Shown: positions 8,611 through 17,219 of the stretch, in pieces
Layout: every line of letters begins with the position of its first letter
Position numbering within the stretch: the first letter of the stretch is position 1
NCBI RefSeq assembly: GCF_000292915.1
Contig: NC_018514.1
Location: 2,418,001 to 2,482,000 of the forward strand
Source of the DNA: Burkholderia cepacia GG4
GTDB lineage: Bacteria > Pseudomonadota > Gammaproteobacteria > Burkholderiales > Burkholderiaceae
Reading direction: 5' to 3'
Length of the DNA stretch: 64,000 nt
Notes under the pieces: generated by a model
Databases searched by the model: none
Seen by the model: only the letters and a program-made list of their open reading frames with translations
Told to the model about the DNA's origin: nothing
Position numbers and translations under genes: made by a program

Positions 8611-9432
8611 TCACGTCAGGTTCAATCCCCCGTCGAGCATCACGATCTCGCCCGTCACGTAATCGGACGCGACGAGCATCGCGACCGTCTGCGCGACGTC
8701 GTCCGGCGTCGCCGCACGGCGCATCGGCGCGCGCTCGCGCCAGAGCTGCTGCGCGTCGCTCCAGTCGGCGGTCAGCGGCGTATCGACCAGCCCCGGCGCC
8801 ACCGCATTGACGCGAATCGCCGGCGCGAGCGTGCGCGCGAGCAAACGCGTGGTGTGATTGAGCGCGGCCTTCGCCGCCGCATACGGAATCGACGCACCCT
8901 TCGGCCGTGCGCCCGCGTGCGAGCTGACGTTGATGACGCAACCGGCGCGCCCGCTCGACGCGGCTTCGAGCAGCGCGGGCTGCGCTTCGGCGACCAGCCG
9001 GAACGGCGCGATCACGTTGATCTCGTGCATCTCGCGCCACACGTCGGGCGTCGCGGCGGCGAGATCGTCGTGCGGAATCACGCGACTGACGCCCGCATTA
9101 TTGACCAGCACGTCGAGCCGCCCGTGCACGGCGAGCGCGTCGCGGATCAGCCGCGCGCGCTCCGCATCGTCCGCGAGATCGGCCTGCACGTAGACCGCGC
9201 CGAGTTCGCGTGCCATCGCGCGGCCCGTGTCGGCGGAGCTGCGCGAATGCAGGATCACCGCGTAGCCGTCCGCCGCCAGGCGTCGTGCGATGGCCGCGCC
9301 GATGCCCGACGTCGATCCGGTGACGAGCGCGACGGGCCGATGCATGCGCGCCGCACGCGGCTCGGCGACGGTTTCGGTTTCAGGCTCCGTTTCGGCAGTC
9401 GGGACATTCATCGGCGGGTGCGGCGTGTCCAT
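8611..9432 (-). CDS. SDR-family oxidoreductase (FabG-like)
   Basis: 273 residues. Classical short-chain dehydrogenase: nucleotide motif VTGSTSGIGAAIARRLA, NNAG motif (LVNNAGVSRV), catalytic Ser in INVSSHAG and catalytic YxxxK in IPYAAAKAALNH, ending in the usual TGEIVMLDGGLNLT. The cofactor is probably NADPH or NADH; the substrate is unknown. Three in-frame ATGs are possible (9432, 9411 and one just before HRPVALVTG); the conserved domain begins at the last, so the first 25-30 residues are uncertain. It is followed upstream by a degraded MFS gene on the same strand. Confidence 0.88.
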   Translation of the reverse strand: MDTPHPPMNVPTAETEPETETVAEPRAARMHRPVALVTGSTSGIGAAIARRLAADGYAVILHSRSSADTGRAMARELGAVYVQADLADDAERARLIRDALAVHGRLDVLVNNAGVSRVIPHDDLAAATPDVWREMHEINVIAPFRLVAEAQPALLEAASSGRAGCVINVSSHAGARPKGASIPYAAAKAALNHTTRLLARTLAPAIRVNAVAPGLVDTPLTADWSDAQQLWRERAPMRRAATPDDVAQTVAMLVASDYVTGEIVMLDGGLNLT

Positions 9433-9446
9433 GGCGTGGAATCCTG

Positions 9447-9686
9447 TCAGTGGCGTTCCCGCATCATAAGCGCGACGACGCACCCGGACGCGAACGTGAC
9501 GGCCGCCACCACCAGAATCGCGTCGGCAAACCCGAAGCGGTCGGCCATCAGGCCGGCCGACAATGCGCCGATCGCATAGCCGAGATCGCGCGTATCGCGC
9601 ACGACGAGGAGCGACGGCAGCAGGCCCGCGACCGCGTAGAACACGCCGACGTAGATCGGCGTCGGCCGCAGCCCGTAGCGGCTCGC
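9447..9686 (-). pseudogene. MFS transporter, C-terminal remnant
   Basis: About 75 residues resemble the end of a major-facilitator transporter: two hydrophobic segments separated by the RDLGYAIGALSAGLMADRFG loop, ending ALMMRERH. Everything N-terminal is missing. The segment before it (YVGVFYAVAGLLPSLLVV) does not join to the loop the way an intact MFS helix 10-11 would, so this may be a composite of two pieces. The frame stays open upstream but only through antisense of the rhodanese fragment. The stop is 14 bp before the SDR start, suggesting a former operon. Confidence 0.6.
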
Positions 9687-9927
9687 GATCGCGCTCGGGC
9701 ATCTGCCGGGCGCACGGAACATTCCGCTCGCGAGCCTTGAAGCGCGCCTCGGCGAATTGCCGGTCGACACCGAAATCGTCGCGTACTGTCGCGGCCCGTA
9801 CTGCGTGCTCGCGTTCGAAGCCGTCGCCGCATTGCGCGCGCGCGGCCTCAAGGCCGCGCGGCTGGAGGACGGCTTTCCGGAGTGGAAGGCGGCCGGCCTC
9901 GCCGTCGTGACCGACACCGCCGAGTGA
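9679..9927 (+). pseudogene. Rhodanese domain, N-truncated remnant
   Basis: From about 9691 the frame reads ALGHLPGARNIPLASLEARL, then VAYCRGPYCVLAFEAVAALR and GLKAARLEDGFPEWKAAGL. This is the second half of a rhodanese-like domain with an active-site cysteine loop (CRGPYC), as found at the C-terminus of ArsR-rhodanese fusions. A stop codon at 9676-9678 and no start codon precede it, so the N-terminal half is gone. It abuts the MFS remnant on the other strand. Confidence 0.65.
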
Positions 9928-9943
9928 TGCGCCGACCGGCCGG

Positions 9944-10411
9944 TTACGGCTGCTTCGGCAGGTCGACGAAATCCTCGAGTTCTCCGGCGACGTAAAGCCG
10001 CTTGCCGATTCTCGGGTATTCACACACATCGTGTTCGAGACGCTGGCCGACGATGAACAGCTGCAACGGCGCCTCGCCGGTGTTCTGCAACGTGTGCGCA
10101 TCGCCGCCGCGCGGAAAGCCGAGGAAATCGCCCGGCCCGATTTCCCACGTGCGTTCACCGATCGTGGCCGTGCCGGTACCAGACAGCACGTACACGCATT
10201 CTTCCTCGTACAGGTGACGGTGATACTCGGCCGATTCGTGACCGGGCATCAGCGTGAGCAAATGGGCGCCGATTTGCGTGAGGCCGGTCAGGTCGCTGAG
10301 CTGCCGTTTGAGGCGAACGGCGTTGGGATTCAGCGAATGCACCGCGCGCGTCGGCTCCATCTTTGCGATATCGGCGGCCTTCAGCAGTTCCCGGGGAGAT
10401 GTCGTGGACAT
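9944..10411 (-). CDS. Cupin-domain protein
   Basis: 155 residues with one small cupin barrel. Motif 1 is PGHESAEYHRHLYEEECVYVLSG, with the metal-binding His, His and Glu residues visible, and motif 2 is IGPGDFLGFPRGGDAHTLQN. Such proteins bind a metal and often a small polar ligand; no specific reaction can be assigned. The ATG at 10411 gives a normal N-terminus. It lies downstream of the M20 amidohydrolase on the same strand (127 bp gap), so co-transcription is possible but not certain. Confidence 0.8.
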   Translation of the reverse strand: MSTTSPRELLKAADIAKMEPTRAVHSLNPNAVRLKRQLSDLTGLTQIGAHLLTLMPGHESAEYHRHLYEEECVYVLSGTGTATIGERTWEIGPGDFLGFPRGGDAHTLQNTGEAPLQLFIVGQRLEHDVCEYPRIGKRLYVAGELEDFVDLPKQP

Positions 10412-10538
10412 GGGGATTTCGTCAGCGTGAATGGATCGGTTGAACGAGCCGCCCGGGCCGGCGCGGCGCGCATGCCACGCTATTGTCCAACATTTCCACG
10501 CAGGCGAGGACGCGGCGCGCACGCGCCGCCGCGCAGCA

Positions 10539-11762
10539 CTATCGCGCGCAATCGGCCAGCAGGTTCGCGAGCACCGACGCACCTTGCGCGAGGTGCTGCG
10601 GATCGGCATCCTCGGCCTCGTTGTGGCTCAGTCCGGCCTTGCACGGGACGAACACCATCGCACTCGGCGCGACGTACGACAGGTTCACCGCGTCGTGCCC
10701 GGCGCCGCTGCACATCTCCAGATACGGATAGCCGGCGGCAGCCGTCACCTGCCGCACGCGCGCGACGCATTCGGCATCGAACACCACCGGCTCGTACTCG
10801 GCGATGGTCTGCACCTGCACCTGCGTGCCGCGCAGCGGGATGCGCTGCACGCAGATCGCTTCGATATCGGCGACGAGCCGCTGCAGCGCCGGCCGCGACG
10901 GGTGACGCACGTCCACGCTGAAGCGGACCAGGCCGGGGATCGTGCTCGGCGAATTCGGCTGGCACGCGACATGGCCGACGGTCACGCGCGCATCGGCATC
11001 GAACGCATGCCCATGGTCGACGATCGCGGCGATCATCGCGGCGGCCACGCCCATCGCATCCTTGCGCACGCTCATCGGCGTCGTGCCCGCGTGCGACTCG
11101 AAGCCGGTCACCGTGACGTCGAGTTCGTAGATGCCCTGCACGCCGGTCACCACGCCGATCGGCAGACCGGCGTTCTCCAGCACCGGGCCTTGCTCGATAT
11201 GCGCTTCGAAATAGGCTTTCGGCATCTGTCGCTCGCGCTCGCGGCCGGCGAAGCCGGTGCGCTCGAGCTCGTCGCCGAGCCGCACGCCCGTCTGCATGCA
11301 CGGCCGGACCAGCGCGTAGTCGAGATCCAGCGTGCCCGCATAGACGGCCGAGCCCATCATGCCGGGCGTGAAGCGCGAGCCCTCTTCGTTGGTCCACGCG
11401 ACGACGTCGATCGGATGGCGCGTGACGACACCGTGCTCGTTCAGCGCGCGAATCGCCTCGAGGCCGGCGAGCACGCCGTAGACGCCGTCGAAGCGGCCGC
11501 CGAGCGGCTGCGTGTCGAGATGGCTGCCGCACATCACGGCCGGCGCGTCGGGCTGCGTGCCGGGCCGGCGCGCGAACACGTTACCGATCGGATCGATGCG
11601 TACCTCGCAGCCGGCGTCCTCGCACCAGCGGATGAAACGTTGCCGGCCGAGCACCTCGTCGGCACTCAGTGCAAGCCGGCAGCTGCCGCCGCGCGCGGTC
11701 GCGCCGATCGTCGCCATCTCCATCAGCGAATCCCACAGCCGTTGCTGGTTGACCAGAATCAT
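10539..11762 (-). CDS. M20-family Zn-dependent amidohydrolase (carbamoylase type)
   Basis: 407 residues. Metal-binding motifs of the N-carbamoyl-L-amino-acid hydrolase / allantoate amidohydrolase / beta-ureidopropionase group are present: CGSHLDTQPLGGRFDGVYG, WTNEEGSRFTPGMMGS, FEAHIEQGPVLE and MCSGAGHDAVNLS. It should hydrolyse a carbamoyl or ureido amide of an amino acid, releasing CO2 and ammonia. The divergent LysR gene (11857) is the probable regulator. The start at 11762 (ATG, MILVNQQRLWDSL) agrees with the family. Confidence 0.88.
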   Translation of the reverse strand: MILVNQQRLWDSLMEMATIGATARGGSCRLALSADEVLGRQRFIRWCEDAGCEVRIDPIGNVFARRPGTQPDAPAVMCGSHLDTQPLGGRFDGVYGVLAGLEAIRALNEHGVVTRHPIDVVAWTNEEGSRFTPGMMGSAVYAGTLDLDYALVRPCMQTGVRLGDELERTGFAGRERERQMPKAYFEAHIEQGPVLENAGLPIGVVTGVQGIYELDVTVTGFESHAGTTPMSVRKDAMGVAAAMIAAIVDHGHAFDADARVTVGHVACQPNSPSTIPGLVRFSVDVRHPSRPALQRLVADIEAICVQRIPLRGTQVQVQTIAEYEPVVFDAECVARVRQVTAAAGYPYLEMCSGAGHDAVNLSYVAPSAMVFVPCKAGLSHNEAEDADPQHLAQGASVLANLLADCAR

Positions 11763-11856
11763 TGCGGCAGCTCCTGAAAAGCTCCGAGCATATACACTCG
11801 ATCCGATAAGAAAAATCCAAGATTTCGATTCGTGCGATAACTTTTCCTTGTCACCC

Positions 11857-12780
11857 ATGAAGCTCAAGCAGCTCAATGCGTTTCTCGCGGTCGCCGAGCA
11901 CCGCACCATCCGCGGTGCGGCCCGCGCGCTCGGCGTCACGCAGCCGGCCGTCAGCAGCATCGTGCGCGAGCTCGAAGCCGAGCTGGGCGTGCCGCTCGTG
12001 ATGCGCAGCGTCAAGGGCGTCGCGCTGACCGACTACGGCAGCGCGTTCGCGATTCGCGCGCGGCTGATCGTCGAGGAACTCCAGCGCACGCGCGACGAAA
12101 TCGAGCAGTTGCGGCTCGGCACGAGCGGATCGGTGTCGATCGCGGTCAGCCCGACCGTCGCGCTCACGATCCTGCCGCGTGCATTCGATGCGTTCACGCG
12201 CAAGCTGCCCGGCGCGACCGTGAACGTCGACGATGCGCTGACCGCGACCGATCTCGCGCGGCTGCGCGACGGTTCGCTCGATTTCATCGTCACGCACCAA
12301 TTGTCGAACGCGCTGCCCGACCCCGACGAATTCGCGAGCATCGCGCTGTTCCGCACGGCGTTCGTGGTCGTCGCGAGACGCCGGCATCGGCTCGCGCGTG
12401 CGCGCTCGCTGCGCGAGCTAGGCGACGCGCAATGGTGTGTGCCGCGTTATGGGGAGGGTGGTAACGATCTGGTGCATTCGATCTTCACGCCGTCCGGTCT
12501 CGAGATACCGAAGCGGGTGCTGCACTGTCCGTCGTTTGCCGCGACGCTCGGGCTCGTGTCGCAGACGGACGCGCTCGGCGTGTTCGCGCGGCCGCTCGCG
12601 GACGTCGAACGCAAGTCGCGCGGGATCGTCGTGCTCGATCTCGCCGAGCCGCTGCCGGCGTTGACCGTCGTGATCGTGATGCGGCGGCATGCCCTGCTGA
12701 CGCCGGCCGCGCTGCATCTGATCGAATGCCTGAAGGCGGCCTCGGCGAACGTGCTGGCGAAGGATGACGACGGCACGTAA
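11857..12780 (+). CDS. LysR-family regulator, divergent from the M20 hydrolase
   Basis: 307 residues. LysR helix-turn-helix at the N-terminus (MKLKQLNAFLAVAEHRTIRGAARALGVTQPAVSSIVRELE), followed by a periplasmic-binding-like effector domain (SVSIAVSPTVALTILPRAF ...). The start is the ATG directly before the conserved KLKQLNAF. The 94-bp interval to the M20 hydrolase contains an AAATC-CAA-GATTT palindrome (inside 11811-11829) and is where this protein would act. No RBS of note. Confidence 0.9.
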   Translation: MKLKQLNAFLAVAEHRTIRGAARALGVTQPAVSSIVRELEAELGVPLVMRSVKGVALTDYGSAFAIRARLIVEELQRTRDEIEQLRLGTSGSVSIAVSPTVALTILPRAFDAFTRKLPGATVNVDDALTATDLARLRDGSLDFIVTHQLSNALPDPDEFASIALFRTAFVVVARRRHRLARARSLRELGDAQWCVPRYGEGGNDLVHSIFTPSGLEIPKRVLHCPSFAATLGLVSQTDALGVFARPLADVERKSRGIVVLDLAEPLPALTVVIVMRRHALLTPAALHLIECLKAASANVLAKDDDGT

Positions 12781-12844
12781 TCGACGAAGCGCGACGCAAG
12801 CAAGACGCAAGCACCGCGCCCGAAACGCTCGCACGCGCCGCCGT

Positions 12845-14197
12845 TCAGCCCACGTGCACGCCGCGCAGCTTCGTCAGCAACGCGACGAGACGATCGATGT
12901 GTTCGTCCTCCGTGCGCCACGACGACACGCTGATCCGGAACGCCGGCCGCCCCTGCCACACGGTCTGCCCGAACCATACGTCGCCCGAATCCTGCGCGGC
13001 CTGAAGGATCGCGATCGTCTCGTCGTCGGTGCCGGCGCGCACCAGCACCTGGTTCAGCACGACACGGTTCAGCACGTCGTAGCCGGCAGCGCGCAGGCCG
13101 TCCGCGACGCGCTGTGCCTGCGCGCAATGCCGCTCGATCATCGTCGCCACGCCCGCGCGGCCGAGCGCACGCAGCGCGGCCCACACGGGAATGCCGCGCG
13201 CCCGCCGCGAGAATTCCAGGTTCAGGTTCTTCTGCGCATCCTGCGCGCCGCTCAGGTAGACCGCGTCGCTGTTCATCGCGGTCGCGAGCGCGGCCGCGTC
13301 GCGGCAGATCACCATCGCGCCGTCGTACGGCGTGTTGAGCCACTTGTGGCCGTCGGTCGTCCAGCTGTCCGCGCCGTCGATGCCGTCGGTCAGCGCCCGC
13401 TTTGCCGACGCGCGCGCCCACAACCCGAACGCGCCGTCCACGTGCACCCATGCGCCGGCGGCCTTCGCCGGCGGAATCAACGCAGCGAACGGATCGAACT
13501 CGCCGGTGTTGACTTCGCCGGCCTGCACGCAGAGGATCGTCAGGTCGTCGAGCGGCGGCAATTCCGCGGGGTCGATGCGGCCGTGCGCGTCGACCGGCGC
13601 GACGACGAGACGCTTCATCCCGAAGCCGAGCACGCGCAGCGCCTTCTTCACCGTGATGTGTGCGAACTCGGAGATCACGACCTTCACCTCGGGCGCGCCG
13701 ATCAGGCCGTCCTCGTCGACGTCCCAGCCCTTGCGCGCGAGCAGCGCGCGCCGCGCGGCGACCAGCGCGACCAGCGTGCAGGCCGTCGCGCTCGTGCCGA
13801 AGCCGACCGCGCTGCCTGCGGGCAGCCCGAGCACCTCGACGACCCAGCGCGCGGCCTGCCGCTCGATCGTCGCCGCCACCGGCGAATTCGCGAACGACGA
13901 CGCGCACTGGTCCCACGCGAGCATCAGCCGCTCGGCCGCGGCCGCCGCCGGCAGCGTCGCGCCGATCACGAAGCCGAAGTAGTTCGGGCCGTTCGACGCG
14001 ACGGTCGCGGGCGTGCCCTGCTCGTCGAGCAGGCGCAGCACGTCGTCGGCAGGGCGGCCCTCGTCAGGCAGCGGCTCGTCGAACGCGGCGAGGCCCGCAA
14101 GCGCGGCCGCGTCAGGGTACGCGCGCCGGTCGTTCGTGGCGGCGAGGTAGGCATGCGCGCGCCGGTCGGCGTCGGCCAGCAGGGCGAGTTCGTCCAT
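12845..14197 (-). CDS. PLP-dependent amino-acid decarboxylase family protein
   Basis: 450 residues, group II decarboxylase fold. The PLP lysine is in TDGHKWLNTPYDGAM, with the cofactor-contacting Asp/Ala in WVHVDGAFGLWARAS and the phosphate loop GFGTSATACTLVAL. Relatives act on tyrosine, tryptophan, Dopa, glutamate or cysteate; nothing here picks the substrate. It follows an ArsR gene by 19 bp on the same strand, which is unusual for this enzyme group and suggests ArsR-type control. The start at 14197 is the ATG after a GA-rich stretch. Confidence 0.85.
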   Translation of the reverse strand: MDELALLADADRRAHAYLAATNDRRAYPDAAALAGLAAFDEPLPDEGRPADDVLRLLDEQGTPATVASNGPNYFGFVIGATLPAAAAAERLMLAWDQCASSFANSPVAATIERQAARWVVEVLGLPAGSAVGFGTSATACTLVALVAARRALLARKGWDVDEDGLIGAPEVKVVISEFAHITVKKALRVLGFGMKRLVVAPVDAHGRIDPAELPPLDDLTILCVQAGEVNTGEFDPFAALIPPAKAAGAWVHVDGAFGLWARASAKRALTDGIDGADSWTTDGHKWLNTPYDGAMVICRDAAALATAMNSDAVYLSGAQDAQKNLNLEFSRRARGIPVWAALRALGRAGVATMIERHCAQAQRVADGLRAAGYDVLNRVVLNQVLVRAGTDDETIAILQAAQDSGDVWFGQTVWQGRPAFRISVSSWRTEDEHIDRLVALLTKLRGVHVG

Positions 14198-14216
14198 TCG
14201 GTTGCCTCGGGGGAGA

Positions 14217-14516
14217 TCAGAGTTGCAGGAGATCGCGGCCCAACTGATGCAGCGCATCGTCGATCCGCTTGTAGTACGTGAACTTGCCGACGCGCGTCGC
14301 CTGCACGAGCCCGGCATCCGCGAGGATGCGCATGTGGCGCGTGGTCGTGGCCGGCGCGATGCCGAGCTTCTCGGTGATATAGGTGCAGCACACGCCGAGT
14401 TCGTCGAAGTCGCCGTGCGGCTGCGGCGGGAAATGCCTGCGCGGCTGCTTGAGCCAGCGCATCACGGCCAGACGGCTTTCGTTGGCCAGTGCGCTGATGC
14501 GGGTGACGTCGTCCAT
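14217..14516 (-). CDS. ArsR-family winged-helix regulator
   Basis: 99 residues. Winged helix with SALANESRLAVMRWLKQP, recognition helix GIAPATTTRHMRILADAGLVQATRVGKFTYYK, typical of ArsR/SmtB. No arsenic- or metal-type CxC is present; a single CC (GVCCTYI) sits before the recognition helix. It is the first gene of a two-gene unit with the decarboxylase. A promoter overlapped by an 8-bp palindrome lies just upstream, consistent with autorepression. Confidence 0.85.
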   Translation of the reverse strand: MDDVTRISALANESRLAVMRWLKQPRRHFPPQPHGDFDELGVCCTYITEKLGIAPATTTRHMRILADAGLVQATRVGKFTYYKRIDDALHQLGRDLLQL

Positions 14517-14542
14517 GGGTTCGGTCTCGTTTAACGTTTTGA

Positions 14543-14571
14543 ATATTAGCTAAATGACGAAACGTGGACAA
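14543..14571 (-). promoter_or_regulatory. Promoter with overlapping palindrome for the arsR-decarboxylase unit
   Basis: On the minus strand TTGTCC (14571-14566) and TAATAT (14548-14543) are spaced by 17 bp. The palindrome TTAGCTAA (14546-14553) overlaps the -10 box, as expected for an ArsR operator. ArsR translation starts 27 bp downstream. Confidence 0.55.
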
Positions 14572-14767
14572 CCGGGTTGGCGGGGTTTTTTGCGCTCGCC
14601 GTCGTGCTGGAATCGGCCTCGTCCGCTACTGCACCGGATTCGACGTCATCGCATCGATGGCTGGCACCGAGCCGCGTCGAGCGTGGCGCGATCCGGTGCG
14701 ATCAATCCGCCGATGCGCGGGTAAGCGGATCTGCGGGCCGTCGCGCCCCAACGCGACGCGACGGTCG

Positions 14768-16246
14768 TCACCGCGCGGCGAGCACGCGGTCGATCAGCTC
14801 GCCGATCCACAGCGCGAGCGCGTCCATCCGCTCGGCCGGCACGCTGCCGTAGCCGAGCACGAGCCCGTTGTAGCCGTGCGCGGTGCCCGGCAGGCAGAAC
14901 GACGACAGTGGCCGCAGGATCAGCCCGTGCGCCTGCGCGACGCGGCTCAGTTCCGTGTCGGCGACGGGCACGTCGAGCCGCGCGGACAGATGCATGCCGC
15001 CCGCGCCGCCCGACACCGTCAGGCGCGTGCCCAGGCGCCGCTCCAGTGCGTCGTGCAACGCATCGCGCCGCTCCGCGTACACGCGGCGCATACGCCGCAG
15101 ATGCCGCGTGAAATGCCCGGCGTCGATGAACTCCGCAAGCGCGCGCTGCTCGACCGCGCGGCCCTGCAGCAGCAGCGCGCCCGCCGCGTCGCGCAGCGGC
15201 TGGGCGAGCGCGGGCGGCACGACCATGAAGCCGAGCCGCAACGCGGGAAACATCACCTTGCTGAAGGTGCCGAGATAGATCACCGGCGCATCGTCGGCGA
15301 GCCCCTGCACGGCCGCGTGCGGCGTGCCGTGGTGCCGGAACTCGCTGTCGTAGTCGTCCTCCACGATCCATGCGCCGGCCGCCCGCGCGTGCGCGACGAG
15401 CGCGAGCCGCCGTTCGAGGCTCATCACCGCGCCGAGCGGATACTGGTGCGACGGCGTGATGTAGACGAGCTTCGGCGGACGATCGCGCCAGTCGTGCGGA
15501 TGCGGCGCCAGCCCCTGCGCGTCGACGCCGATCGGCTCGACGCGCAGGTCGGCCGCGAGAAACGCATTGCGCGCGCCGTGGTAGCCGGGGTTCTCGATCC
15601 ACGCGACGTCGCCCGCGTCGGCCAGCGCGCGGGCGCACAGGTCGAGCGCGCCCTGCGTGCCGTCGGTGACGATCACCTGCGCAGCGTCGCAGCGCACGCC
15701 GCGTGACGCACGCAAATAGCCGGCGATCGCGTCGCGCAGCATCGCATCGCCTTCCGCCGACTGGTAGCCGAGCTGCGCCGGCCCGGCTGCGCGCCATGCG
15801 CGCTCGATACAGCGTCGCCATGCCGCGAGCGGGAATTCGTCGACGGCCGGCACGCCCGGCATGAACGGCAGCGATTCGTCGAGGCCGCTCGTCGCGCGCT
15901 CGGCCTGCACGACGCGCCGCGACAGCACCGCCCTATCGGCGACGGGCGCCGCAGCGGCAACCTGCGGCCCGCGCAAGCCCATCTGCGCGACCACCGTGCC
16001 CTGCCGCGTGCCGATCACGAAGCCTTCCGACGCGAGCCGCTCGTACGCGTAGAGCACCGAGTTGCGTGCGATGCCGAGTTCGTCGGCCAGCGTGCGCGAC
16101 GCGGCAAGCCGCGCGCCTTCGGCAACCCGGCCGTTCAGGATCGCGTCGCGCAGGCACGCGTACAGCCGCTGCTGCTGCGACATCCGCGCGGCCGCGTGCG
16201 GCCCCGCTTCGCGCTCGAAGGTCGACAGCAGGACGGCGTAATCCAT
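14768..16246 (-). CDS. MocR/PdxR-type GntR regulator with aminotransferase domain
   Basis: 492 residues. N-terminal GntR winged helix (LYACLRDAILNGRVAEGARL, then SRTLADELGIARNSVLYAYERL) and a C-terminal fold-type I aminotransferase domain (VTDGTQGALDLCARALADAGD; IVEDDYDSEFRH; LGTFSKVMFPALRLGFMVV, whose lysine would bind PLP). MocR proteins sense PLP or an amino acid-PLP adduct. It is divergent from the GNAT gene, the likely target. An N-terminal extension upstream of 16246 is possible but unneeded. Confidence 0.9.
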   Translation of the reverse strand: MDYAVLLSTFEREAGPHAAARMSQQQRLYACLRDAILNGRVAEGARLAASRTLADELGIARNSVLYAYERLASEGFVIGTRQGTVVAQMGLRGPQVAAAAPVADRAVLSRRVVQAERATSGLDESLPFMPGVPAVDEFPLAAWRRCIERAWRAAGPAQLGYQSAEGDAMLRDAIAGYLRASRGVRCDAAQVIVTDGTQGALDLCARALADAGDVAWIENPGYHGARNAFLAADLRVEPIGVDAQGLAPHPHDWRDRPPKLVYITPSHQYPLGAVMSLERRLALVAHARAAGAWIVEDDYDSEFRHHGTPHAAVQGLADDAPVIYLGTFSKVMFPALRLGFMVVPPALAQPLRDAAGALLLQGRAVEQRALAEFIDAGHFTRHLRRMRRVYAERRDALHDALERRLGTRLTVSGGAGGMHLSARLDVPVADTELSRVAQAHGLILRPLSSFCLPGTAHGYNGLVLGYGSVPAERMDALALWIGELIDRVLAAR

Positions 16247-16373
16247 CGTGGCTCCAGAAATTGGGTATGTCATGGGTCTACACATGGTGCCACGAACTTT
16301 CTATCGTAGATGCCTGCTCCCGTTTCCGGCCGCGCCGGCAACGCTTCATTCCATCCTCGAGAGATTCGCGAAC

Positions 16374-16850
16374 ATGAACGCTACCGACGCCGGCCTGACC
16401 GTACGCCCTGTGCGGGAAGACGACTACGACCACTGGCTGCCGCTGTGGGACAGCTACAACCGCTTCTACGGCCGGTTCGGCGACACCGCGCTACCGCGCG
16501 AGATCACGCAGCTCACGTGGTCGCGCTTCTTCGACGGCGACGAGCCCGTGCATGCGCGCGTCGCGGAACGCGGCGGCCGGCTCGTCGGGCTCGTGCATTT
16601 CCTGTATCACCGGAGCACGACGCTGGTCGGGCCGACCTGCTATCTGCAGGATCTCTTCACGCTCGACAGCGAGCGCGGCAAAGGCGTGGGCCGCGCGTTG
16701 ATCGAAGCCGTCTACGACGCCGCGCAGCAGCATCGCGCCGAACGCGTGTACTGGCAGACGCATGAAACGAATCACACGGCGATGCGGCTCTACGACACCG
16801 TCGCGGAAAAGACGGGATTCGTGATCTACCGGAAGGTATTGCCGCGCTGA
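16374..16850 (+). CDS. GNAT-family N-acetyltransferase
   Basis: 158 residues. Acetyl-CoA binding motif A is visible (LQDLFTLDSERGKGVGRALIEAVYDAA), with the B region WQTHETNHTAMRLYDTVAEKTGFVIYRKV. It transfers an acetyl group to an amine on a small molecule or protein; the target is unknown. It is divergent from a MocR regulator, which points towards amine or amino-acid metabolism. The ATG at 16374 immediately precedes the domain. Confidence 0.88.
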   Translation: MNATDAGLTVRPVREDDYDHWLPLWDSYNRFYGRFGDTALPREITQLTWSRFFDGDEPVHARVAERGGRLVGLVHFLYHRSTTLVGPTCYLQDLFTLDSERGKGVGRALIEAVYDAAQQHRAERVYWQTHETNHTAMRLYDTVAEKTGFVIYRKVLPR

Positions 16851-16984
16851 TCACGCCGCGCGCGGCAGGTCGTACGCGGCGCGGCCGCGACGGCTTCAAT
16901 CCAGCGGCCGGGCCTGCCGGCCCGGTCGATCCATTGGCCGGCGACGTGCGTCCAGTGTCTTGCAATGGCTTTCGTGTCGGTCAT
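16826..16984 (-). CDS. Possible small protein, 52 residues
   Basis: ATG at 16984 preceded by GGGAG at a five-base distance. The product is basic and Trp-containing (HWTHVAGQWIDRAGRPGRW) with no recognised domain. Its 3' end overlaps the GNAT gene by 25 bp on the opposite strand. The RBS and the non-random Trp/His spacing support it; nothing else does. Confidence 0.3.
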   Translation of the reverse strand: MTDTKAIARHWTHVAGQWIDRAGRPGRWIEAVAAAPRTTCRARRDQRGNTFR

Positions 16985-17075
16985 ATGTGCTCCCGATCGC
17001 GGTTCGTCGTTCCGGCCCAGGATGCGCATGGCAAGCCGAAGCGGCGGCGCGCGTGCGCACGGCCTTGCGCTGCCC

Positions 17076-17106
17076 GGGTTGTCGGGGTTGTCCGGGTTGT
17101 CCGGGT
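17076..17106. repeat. 9-bp tandem repeat, 3.4 copies
   Basis: GGGTTGTCG / GGGTTGTCC / GGGTTGTCC / GGGT in direct succession in the non-coding stretch 16985-17219. It probably arises by slippage. Confidence 0.8.
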
Positions 17107-17219
17107 CGCTTCGGTCGGTTTCCGTTTCCGGCGGCGGCGTTCTACAGTTACGAGAAACAACCCGCGCGGCCGCGTATCGTCCCCGCTCGACGATACGCAC
17201 CCGATTCCGAGGAAAGTCG

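Noticed and set aside
17076..17106. Short tandem repeats considered as a CRISPR remnant
   Set aside because: Units are 9 bp and adjacent with no spacers; no cas-like gene is near.
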